Assembly: GCA_023664865.1 (NCBI GenBank)
Contig: JAMPEU010000018.1
Span: forward strand, 1 to 53,967
Source: Butyrivibrio sp.
GTDB lineage: Bacteria > Bacillota > Clostridia > Lachnospirales > Lachnospiraceae
Length of the DNA stretch: 53,967 nucleotides
Reading direction: 5' to 3'
A model generated the notes under the pieces. It did no database searches. It worked only from the letters and a program-made list of their open reading frames with translations, and was not told where the DNA came from. Position 1 is the stretch's first letter. Every line of letters starts with the position of its first letter. Shown piece after piece: positions 47,402 to 53,967 of the stretch. A program made the position numbers and the translations under genes.

Positions 47402-49543
47402 ATGGAAAATAAGATAAACAAATGGATAAAAATTACGCTCTGCATGTTGGGACTTGCGGCATCATTGCTTTTAAGCGGCGTGCTGGGTATAAGGATTGAG
47501 CGCAACCGCCAGAACGCCATAGAATTACAGAAAGAAAACGTGTCCACTATTGCCGTCGTGAATATGGATAATGGCGTGGTTATAGACAACGAACATATTA
47601 ATTACGCCAGCAAGCTTATCAGCTTTCCTAACGAGCATTTCATTATAACAGGCTTATCTGATGCCAAAGCGGGAATAGAAAACGGCGCTTATGCAGCGTA
47701 TATCGTGATACCTGAGACGTTTTCATCTTCTGTGACTTCGATTGAGAATGACCCCGGCAAGGTAGAACTGGTTTACCAATATAATAATAAACTGTTGGAA
47801 GAAACCGAGATACAGGCGGTTAATGACGTAAACACTTTTATTGCCCTTCTGAATTCAAATATTGCCTATATGTATATGGACGCAATTATGGCGGAGTTTC
47901 ACCGCATTCAGGACGAATCTTCCACAATTCTGGAAAACGATAATATGGAAAGGGAGCATCTTGCAAGCGTAAAGGCGTCTGATTTGATAGCATCAGCGGT
48001 GCCCGTGGAAGAAATAGAGGTAACCAATGACATAGAACCCGTAGAACTGACTACATATACGACGCGCAACGACGACTTGCTTGATGGCATGATGCTTGGT
48101 TATTCGGAAGCGGTGCAGACCGGAAAGGACGATTACGCGACTATACAGGAAGAAAACACCGGAGTCCAGACAGCGGCGGATGGTTTTATATCAGCATATG
48201 ATACGGTTATTCAAGATACGCTGACAGGACAGGCGGAGCTTTTAACCACGGGGCGCGATAAACTGACGGAAGCCATCGGGCTGTATAATCAGAGCGTGGA
48301 CGAGCAGGAGGCGGGAGTAAGGAGTGCGCTGGAAAGCGTCATTAACATGCAGCTGGAAGCGGACAAGGCTTCTGCCCAAACCCAGCTTAAGGGGATTGTG
48401 GAAGGTTACCGTAATATACCGTCGGCAGTAAACGATAATCTTGCACAGAAAACAGAGGCGTGCCGTATCGGGCTGGAAGAGTTAATCCATGATGTGTATA
48501 TTCAGGGATATAACGATGCCGTGAGCGATTTAGGCGGGGGGAGCGATTCGATGAAAGAAGATGCCGATGCAGAAATCCAAGACTTTAAAGCGGCTGTCGG
48601 GGAACAATTAAGCGGCATCATTATAGAATGGGAGCAATTACCGATAGAGCTGCCTATATTACCGGAAGATGATGAGAAAGAAGACGGCAGTACGGAAGGC
48701 AGCGAAGATTCAGGCGATGAAAGCGGTGAGGAAGAGGAATTAGAAATCGTCCTGACTGTATTTGAAGATGAAGAGACGGTTAATACCGTGGTAACGAATA
48801 CACTGGATTTATTTAAAATGGAAGTGGAGTCTGGGCAGATTGACGACGTAATACAGACATACTTCGTCGATGCACTGGCGGAAGAAAGCGCAGTGCAGAT
48901 GGGTAAAATGGCGGATGAGAAACTGCTGTTAAATCAAAGCATCGAAAGTTACGAGGCGCTGCTTATTAACTATGACCCCATGCAATATATTGAGAACGCC
49001 AATTTAGATACATATTTGACGGATATAGAGTTGAATGCCGGGGATATGTATAGCGCCGTGGAACAGAATAATTCCGATTATATGTCATATGCGTCCGAAA
49101 TGTATACCAGTACGACGGAGCATACTAATCAGGTGAAAACCGCTTTAGACGAAGCAAATGCGCAGACTGTGATAAATGTCGAGGACTGCGTCGGGGAACT
49201 GATACTGTCAAGAGAAGAGGTAAACAGTCAGAATGTAAGCATCTTAGGGGAATTTCCCAATGCTTTATGGTATACGAGGGTAGGGAGTCTGGAAAATACG
49301 GAAGTCTATGACTATATCGTTAATCCGGTTGTATCAATGGAGAATGGGCAGACTGTTAAGAATATTTCCGAGCCGGTCTTAAAAGAGGATAATTCCGTAA
49401 AAATCCTCCTGGTTATAGCGCTTGGAATCGGAATTATGTTTTTCCTAATAGAAGCTGTAATTAGTTTTTATCAACAGTATAAAGAATCAATAGAAGAAAG
49501 GGGGCGTTCAGATGGGAGAAGGAAGCTTGAAAATGAGTTATGA
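47402..49543 (+). CDS. EsaA-like T7SSb membrane protein (YhgE/Pip-type)
   Basis: 713 residues. A membrane helix near residues 10-30, then A-V-V-N-M-D-N-G near residue 50 (the family's typical A-V-V-N-x-D-x-G), a long extracellular region with repeated helical and acidic segments, and a second helix near 680-700. That two-helix layout matches EsaA/YueB of T7SSb. GGAGG is very close (3 bases) to ATG. First gene of the T7SS operon; the WXG100 gene begins inside its end. EssB and EssC, which complete the machine, are not in the window. Confidence 0.8.
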   Translation: MENKINKWIKITLCMLGLAASLLLSGVLGIRIERNRQNAIELQKENVSTIAVVNMDNGVVIDNEHINYASKLISFPNEHFIITGLSDAKAGIENGAYAAYIVIPETFSSSVTSIENDPGKVELVYQYNNKLLEETEIQAVNDVNTFIALLNSNIAYMYMDAIMAEFHRIQDESSTILENDNMEREHLASVKASDLIASAVPVEEIEVTNDIEPVELTTYTTRNDDLLDGMMLGYSEAVQTGKDDYATIQEENTGVQTAADGFISAYDTVIQDTLTGQAELLTTGRDKLTEAIGLYNQSVDEQEAGVRSALESVINMQLEADKASAQTQLKGIVEGYRNIPSAVNDNLAQKTEACRIGLEELIHDVYIQGYNDAVSDLGGGSDSMKEDADAEIQDFKAAVGEQLSGIIIEWEQLPIELPILPEDDEKEDGSTEGSEDSGDESGEEEELEIVLTVFEDEETVNTVVTNTLDLFKMEVESGQIDDVIQTYFVDALAEESAVQMGKMADEKLLLNQSIESYEALLINYDPMQYIENANLDTYLTDIELNAGDMYSAVEQNNSDYMSYASEMYTSTTEHTNQVKTALDEANAQTVINVEDCVGELILSREEVNSQNVSILGEFPNALWYTRVGSLENTEVYDYIVNPVVSMENGQTVKNISEPVLKEDNSVKILLVIALGIGIMFFLIEAVISFYQQYKESIEERGRSDGRRKLENEL

Positions 49544-49814
49544 CGATATGCAGGCTGAAATAACGAAGCTGACTCAGTATGCAAATGATTTTGAGACTGC
49601 TACAACCTCGATGTCAACAAGCGTGGCTGCTTTGTGCGACGGCTGGACATCGGCATCAACGGAAACATACCGTGAGGATTACACTGCATTGGCGAACAAT
49701 TTTTCACAGACTTTGGAAGTTGTAAGAAATTTAATTCAGTCAACTTCAGACTACATTGCAGATATGCAGGCAGTGGATACTGCTTATTCCAAATCCAAGG
49801 TATCTGTAGGTTAA
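49533..49814 (+). CDS. WXG100-like (EsxA-like) protein
   Basis: 93 residues from 49533 (AGAAGGA upstream; alternative start 49512 with AAAGGGGG overlaps the previous gene by 32 bases). Two amphipathic helices joined at the turn C-D-G-W-T-S, the W-x-G place, though the third residue is S. Typical WXG100 length and position right after esaA. Expected to be secreted as a dimer. The tail V-D-T-A-Y-x-x-S-K recurs in the 51324 protein. A hairpin follows the gene. Confidence 0.82.
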   Translation: MSYDDMQAEITKLTQYANDFETATTSMSTSVAALCDGWTSASTETYREDYTALANNFSQTLEVVRNLIQSTSDYIADMQAVDTAYSKSKVSVG

Positions 49815-49819
49815 GCGGT

Positions 49820-49866
49820 AAACGGGCGGGGTAATGGCATACTGTTGCCTCTGCTCGTTTTGCTTT
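49820..49866 (+). terminator. Hairpin after the WXG100 gene, possible partial terminator
   Basis: AAACGGGC pairs with GCTCGTTT (one G-U), and a T-run follows. It could allow more WXG100 mRNA than downstream mRNA. Confidence 0.5.
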
Positions 49867-49917
49867 ACATGGGGTTCAGTGGAGCTGCTGATATATGAAT
49901 CAAGGGGAATACATACG

Positions 49918-50331
49918 ATGGGAAGTCTTAACTTAAACGGCGAGGCGTGGAAGAAACGAAATACTACAACGTATTCATCATTGTTAGACCGCTACGGCGC
50001 ACAGGATTTGTTTTCTGCCAAAAACACGGAACTATACCGGGAAATGGAAGAAGAAAAACATGCAGAGCAGCAGGAACTGACGGATTATGTTTTTTCCGGG
50101 CGGATGCAGGCAAATGGCGAAGATGAAGACATGATTGACAGCATTTTCTCACAGGAAATACAGTTTTCCAGGCTAAGGGACTATAGCAGGACCGAAGACG
50201 ATTATTCCATATGTTTCGCAATGGCGGAAATATTGTTTGCTTTAGTATTCATATGCATACTCATGAAAATCAGGGCGGGCAGGAGAAAGAGGGGAAAATA
50301 CGATGCAGTTGAAATTAACTTGGAGAGTTAA
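49918..50331 (+). CDS. EssA-like T7SSb membrane protein
   Basis: 137 residues from 49918 (AAGGGGA nine bases upstream). A helical region with E-x-E-E-E-K-H-A-E-Q-Q-E-L near residue 40 leads to one C-terminal membrane helix (about 98-120) and a basic tail. The pattern L-F ... K-x-x-E-Q-Q-E-L-x-x-x-V-F and the C-terminal helix resemble EssA/YueC. Sequence identity is low, so the call rests partly on its place between WXG100 and EsaB-like genes. Confidence 0.55.
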   Translation: MGSLNLNGEAWKKRNTTTYSSLLDRYGAQDLFSAKNTELYREMEEEKHAEQQELTDYVFSGRMQANGEDEDMIDSIFSQEIQFSRLRDYSRTEDDYSICFAMAEILFALVFICILMKIRAGRRKRGKYDAVEINLES

Positions 50332-50548
50332 AGGAAGGCAGGATTTGGATTTGCTGGTATTTGATGAACAGCAGATTGCAGAGACGATGAAGATACTGAT
50401 TGACAGGGGGGTTCTGGACGAGGAAGCGGAAGACAACGTTAAATATGTGAAATCATTGAGGACGAATAATCAGGTAAACATACTTTTAACATATAAAGAG
50501 GCGAAAATTTATTCGGGCGATATTTTAGAAATGCTGGAGGAGGATTAG
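50303..50548 (+). CDS. EsaB/YukD-like small protein (ubiquitin-like fold)
   Basis: 81 residues. Starts 29 bases inside the previous gene. It begins with a beta hairpin (L-K-L-T-W-R-V) and ends with K-I-Y-S-G-D-I-L-E-M-L-E, similar to the G-D-x-L-x-I-L close of YukD/EsaB. EsaB is a cytosolic T7SSb regulator/component. Recognition is by pattern and position. Confidence 0.55.
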   Translation: MQLKLTWRVKGRQDLDLLVFDEQQIAETMKILIDRGVLDEEAEDNVKYVKSLRTNNQVNILLTYKEAKIYSGDILEMLEED

Positions 50549-50550
50549 AG

Positions 50551-50991
50551 ATGGGAGACGTCACTAAAGGGATAATAGGTGAAATGGCGGCAGAGGCTAT
50601 ACGAAAAGCAAAAGAAGCTAAACGAAAGGCGATACAAAGTCAGATTGACCAATGGAATAAAAAATTATCCCAGGCTGACTCGCAGCGGATTGCCCTCACT
50701 GCAGAACAATCTAAGCTGAATATATACATGGGTGAATGGGATACGCAGAAAAGTACATACAATGGGAGCGACATTTTGTCAGAGGTAGTTATTCTGAATG
50801 TCTTTGAAGGCGTGTGTGCTGATAAGATAAAGGATGATTTAACCGATTCCGTAACGCAGATGGACCAGACATGCAGCAAAGTAAGCGGGCTTAATGCCCA
50901 TGTAGGAGAACAAATAAGCCTGCTGGGCCAATATATCAACGTTATCAACGCGAAACTTACATCTCTAAGAAGTGAATTGAATTCTATTTAG
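50551..50991 (+). CDS. Helical T7SS partner protein (DUF5082-like)
   Basis: 146 residues. A K/A-rich helix, then a long Q/D/L-rich coiled coil with the block V-F-E-G-V-C-A-D-K-I-K-D-D-L near residues 88-102, as in YwqH-type DUF5082 proteins. These accompany LXG or RHS toxins and help target them to the T7SS. Two bases separate it from the previous gene; GGAGGAGG lies upstream. The chaperone role is inferred. Confidence 0.6.
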   Translation: MGDVTKGIIGEMAAEAIRKAKEAKRKAIQSQIDQWNKKLSQADSQRIALTAEQSKLNIYMGEWDTQKSTYNGSDILSEVVILNVFEGVCADKIKDDLTDSVTQMDQTCSKVSGLNAHVGEQISLLGQYINVINAKLTSLRSELNSI

Positions 50992-51005
50992 GCGGGAGGG
51001 GCAGT

Positions 51006-51299
51006 ATGGCGCAAATAGTAAACTTAAGGCAGACAGAATATCAGACTATAGTGACGGAATTATCAAAAATGCATACAGACCAGCTGCAGTGTGTGGCTGA
51101 TGCAATTACTAAGTTGAGAAATATAGTGACGAGTGACGATATCTTCTCGGCGAATCAGACATCCAAGAAAATGGAAGATATGCTTGATATGGCGGCGAGC
51201 GACATAGTATCGCTTTTGGAACAGGCGTTTAACGACAGCGAGGCGGGAATCGCCAATATGATAACTTCTATAACGACTACGGATAGCGCATGCGGTTAA
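51006..51299 (+). CDS. Small helical T7SS partner protein (DUF5344/YwqI-like)
   Basis: 97 residues, helical, with a short hydrophobic pattern typical of WXG100-sized partners. It follows the DUF5082-like gene by 14 bases, the order found in ywqH-ywqI loci. GGGAGGGG precedes ATG. Predicted to bind the N-terminal part of the RHS effector. Confidence 0.55.
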   Translation: MAQIVNLRQTEYQTIVTELSKMHTDQLQCVADAITKLRNIVTSDDIFSANQTSKKMEDMLDMAASDIVSLLEQAFNDSEAGIANMITSITTTDSACG

Positions 51300-51323
51300 T
51301 GAAAGAAGGGAGAGACGGAAGAG

Positions 51324-51614
51324 ATGAGCGATATCAGTATCAGCAGCAGTAGTACGGAAACTGCCGTGTCAGAACTTATAACTGCAATTCAGACGGACAT
51401 CATAGACGCGGCGCAGACATCTAAGGATAATATTATGAATGCAGTTGTGGATTCGTCAGGCGATTTCATTGATTCATTAATAAGCGAAGTAGAGAAGGAA
51501 ACGGAGATTGTGAATGCGGCGGGAGAACTGCTGATTGCAATGGCAAACTATATTCAGTCAGCAGCAGATGCTTTTGCAACCGTGGACACGACGTATAATA
51601 CCTCAAAGATTTGA
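51324..51614 (+). CDS. WXG100-like helical protein without the W-x-G
   Basis: 96 residues. Serine-rich N-terminus, two helices, and the C-terminal tail F-A-T-V-D-T-T-Y-x-x-S-K, shared with the WXG100 protein at 49533. The shared tail suggests it is a second secretion partner. GGGAGAGACGGAAGAG precedes ATG. It sits directly before the RHS gene. Confidence 0.6.
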   Translation: MSDISISSSSTETAVSELITAIQTDIIDAAQTSKDNIMNAVVDSSGDFIDSLISEVEKETEIVNAAGELLIAMANYIQSAADAFATVDTTYNTSKI

Positions 51615-51653
51615 GCAGATTTTACATGCTGAGAAAGGAAAATGGTAATAAGA

Positions 51654-53967
51654 ATGGGAAACTACAGCGAGACGACATTAGACAGGGACAGGGCGTTTGA
51701 TACAAATAACTTGAACGATTTGCTGATACAGGGAAAAACCGTCTTAAAGGCGGCGATAGATATCAGCGGAAATATGGAGGACTCCATCGCAGCCATCTTA
51801 GGCGTATATAACAGGATTGAGCCGGAATACAGGGTAAGCGCCTTAGGCTCTGACGCATCCGCCCTTTCAGGCACCCTTAAGAAAGAGTGCTATCAGAATA
51901 CCATAGACAGCATGGATAAAATTATAAACAAACTTATAAACGATATACCGACATATGATACTAGCCTTGCACAGGGCATGGACGGAATAGTGGAAGCTCT
52001 TAATTCCATAAAAGGAAGGATAGGCGACTTAAAGAGCCTGCTTGATGCGGGGGATGTGAATTTAAGCTATGAAGAGTTCGGCAGCAGGATTAATGAGATA
52101 AAGGCGGGGTGGGATGAAACCACGGAAGATTTGGCGGAGCAGCTGGCGCAGATAGAGAACGACATGCTGGGAGTGTCGGCGGCAGCAGTGCAGTACAGTT
52201 CGGACCCCGTCAACCTTTCCACGGGAAACTTCGTATACGACCATGAGGACATGAAGATAAAGGGGGAGATACCGCTCTCCTTCCATCGTTACTATAACTC
52301 CAAAGCCCGCGGAAAAGGCAGCCTCGGCAGATGTTTCGTGCATAACTACTGCTCATATCTTGAGAATGATGAGGAAAAGGGAAAAGCAACCATAACCATG
52401 GGGGATGGACAGAAGAAGACGTTCCGTGCCGGAAAAGACGGGACATACACGGGACTCCATTCTGCAGTGGAAATCCTGACAAGGGAAGGGGAAACTTTCG
52501 TCCTGACGGAACTGAGCGGGGCGAGGACCGTCTATGACAAAGAAGGTCATATGACGCGCAAAGAGAACCTAAACGGCAGGGGCATAACATTTTCCTATGA
52601 TGAAGATGGAAAGCTTAAGAAGGCGGAGACCGACAATAAGGCATACCTTGAATACGGCTACGATGAGGAAGGCATGCTGGTAAAGGTTACAGACCATACA
52701 GGGAGAATGACGGAGCTTTCATATGCCAAGGGTAAACTCGCAGGAGTAAAGACGCCATCAGGCAGCTCCTACGCATACAGCTATGCGGGGAACGGAAGGC
52801 TGGAAGAGACAGTGAACCCACGCGGATATACGTCGGTAAAGAACACATACGACGATAAACGCCGCGTTACCAGACAGGAATTCCCCGACGGCGGACACAT
52901 GGAGTATGCTTATGATGATAATAAGAGACAGGTAATCCTGACGGAGCGCAACGGAAGTAAGACTACCTATGTCCATGACAGCAAATACCGCTGCACGGAT
53001 ATCATATATGAGGACGGAACGAAGGAACACTCCGAATACAACGGAAAGAACAGGCGTATCCTGCATGTGGACAGGAACGGCAACACCACCAGATATGCGT
53101 ATGACGGCAGGGGGAACCTGACGCAGATAATCAATGCGCTGGGGGAGAAAGTCTCCGTTACTTATGATGCCTTAAATAATCCGGTCAATATCAAGATAAA
53201 CGGAAAGGAAAAACAGAAGAACAGCTTTGATGGGAAAGGAAACCTGACAGAGACTATGGACGCACTTTCACGCAAGACTGTCTTTTCATATAACAGTGCA
53301 GGACTTCCTGAGACCGTTACACAGCCTGACGGAAGCGTTATCCGCATGGAGTACGACGAAAAGGGCAACATCACAGGGATAACGGATGCCATGGGCAGGA
53401 ACACCCGCTATGTATATGATGAATTAAACCGCGTCGTCCGGGTAACAGACGCTAAAGGACAACAGACGGGGCTGTCCTATGACGCGGCGGATAATATCAG
53501 GACGCTGACAAATGCGGCTGGGAACGTCCGCAGATTTGAATATAATGAAAGCAATAAGGTTATCGGAGTCACGGATTTTGACGGTAGCGTTGTTAAAATA
53601 CGGTATAATGCAATTAACAAGCCGGAGGAAATGACCGACCAGATGGGAAGGACTACAAGGCTTGCCTATGATGCCATGTGGAATCCTGTCAGTGTAGTTG
53701 CGCCTGATGGTGCGGAAATTCGTTACTGTTATGATGCAAATAATCGTCTTATATGGGTTGTGGATGCCATGGGAAATATGGTAAAATATACATATGACGG
53801 AAACGGCAGCCGCACCAGTGCGGAAGACCAGATGGGGAATACCGTGCGGTTTACTTATGACGCCATGGGGCGGCTGACGGCTGTACATGGAGAGGACGGC
53901 ACAGAGATGTCCTATGCCTATGACAGTGAAGGTCACTTGAGGGAAGCCTGCGACGCCCTTGGAAACA
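51654..53967 (+). CDS. T7SS-linked RHS/YD-repeat effector (partial, runs off the window)
   Basis: First 771 codons and one base. Start 51654 is uncertain; an in-frame ATG at 51642 is next to AAAGGAA, and spacing is unusual for both. Residues ~1-175 are helical with an LXG-like role. A DUF6531-type opening (D-P-V-N-L-S-T-G-N-F, about residue 182) leads to YD repeats (G-x-x-x-x-Y-x-Y-D pattern) that build a beta cage and continue to the window end. The toxic C-terminal domain and any immunity gene lie outside. Family knowledge: such effectors are secreted by T7SSb in Gram-positives. Confidence 0.85.
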   Translation, partial: MGNYSETTLDRDRAFDTNNLNDLLIQGKTVLKAAIDISGNMEDSIAAILGVYNRIEPEYRVSALGSDASALSGTLKKECYQNTIDSMDKIINKLINDIPTYDTSLAQGMDGIVEALNSIKGRIGDLKSLLDAGDVNLSYEEFGSRINEIKAGWDETTEDLAEQLAQIENDMLGVSAAAVQYSSDPVNLSTGNFVYDHEDMKIKGEIPLSFHRYYNSKARGKGSLGRCFVHNYCSYLENDEEKGKATITMGDGQKKTFRAGKDGTYTGLHSAVEILTREGETFVLTELSGARTVYDKEGHMTRKENLNGRGITFSYDEDGKLKKAETDNKAYLEYGYDEEGMLVKVTDHTGRMTELSYAKGKLAGVKTPSGSSYAYSYAGNGRLEETVNPRGYTSVKNTYDDKRRVTRQEFPDGGHMEYAYDDNKRQVILTERNGSKTTYVHDSKYRCTDIIYEDGTKEHSEYNGKNRRILHVDRNGNTTRYAYDGRGNLTQIINALGEKVSVTYDALNNPVNIKINGKEKQKNSFDGKGNLTETMDALSRKTVFSYNSAGLPETVTQPDGSVIRMEYDEKGNITGITDAMGRNTRYVYDELNRVVRVTDAKGQQTGLSYDAADNIRTLTNAAGNVRRFEYNESNKVIGVTDFDGSVVKIRYNAINKPEEMTDQMGRTTRLAYDAMWNPVSVVAPDGAEIRYCYDANNRLIWVVDAMGNMVKYTYDGNGSRTSAEDQMGNTVRFTYDAMGRLTAVHGEDGTEMSYAYDSEGHLREACDALGN

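Overview
The window looks like chromosomal DNA of a Firmicute of class Clostridia, most likely a Lachnospiraceae-type gut anaerobe. The signs are strong AGGAGG ribosome binding sites, fused single-chain PurL, QueH-type queuosine synthesis, a CmpB-family membrane protein, a BlaI/M56 pair, a holin-like type I toxin and a T7SSb locus. The species is inferred, not read from a marker gene.

Layout. (1) Positions 1-24.7 kb are mostly housekeeping DNA: a large cyclic-nucleotide-binding-domain protein, a TetR regulator, purL, a minus-strand metallophosphatase/histidine phosphatase/methyltransferase cluster, a BlaI-M56 regulatory pair with two dyad operators, a CmpB-like membrane protein, a CapA-like protein, carA-carB, queH, argS, and tRNA-Val and tRNA-Met with a strong terminator. 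Two copies of a ~180-bp palindromic repeat flank carAB. (2) Positions 24.7-40.3 kb are an accessory island, often AT-rich, packed with small addiction or defence-like modules. It holds a type I toxin with its own antisense promoter; a duplicated XRE/operator module with one decayed repressor; lipoproteins; a three-gene ADP-ribosyltransferase-like/small protein/SecB-like operon resembling a CmdTAC toxin-antitoxin-chaperone system; a candidate type III system (36.6-37.3 kb); a PIN-domain pair; and a broken ToxN gene behind an intact-looking 36-nt-repeat RNA. Several genes here are decaying (frameshift, nonsense codon, internal deletions). No integrase or transposase gene was seen. (3) Positions 40.3-44.8 kb hold a flavodoxin-like gene, an ECF sigma factor with a putative membrane anti-sigma protein, a WYL regulator and zinc-ribbon gene sharing a TGACA-N5-TGTCA-type operator, and an HMA metal-binding protein. 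(4) Positions 45.1 kb to the end hold a large XRE regulator with helical repeats, a convergent 40-residue exported peptide gene (candidate quorum-sensing pair), then a T7SSb operon: EsaA-like, WXG100, EssA-like and EsaB-like proteins, three small helical partner proteins and the first 771 codons of an RHS/YD-repeat effector that runs off the window.

How they work together. Pyrimidine/arginine (carAB) and purine (purL) synthesis genes form the core. The accessory island stacks at least five toxin-antitoxin-like units; the TAC-like operon is the strongest candidate for a little-described system. The regulator-peptide pair directly upstream of the T7SS genes suggests density-dependent control of effector secretion, which is inference. 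EssB and EssC are not in the window.
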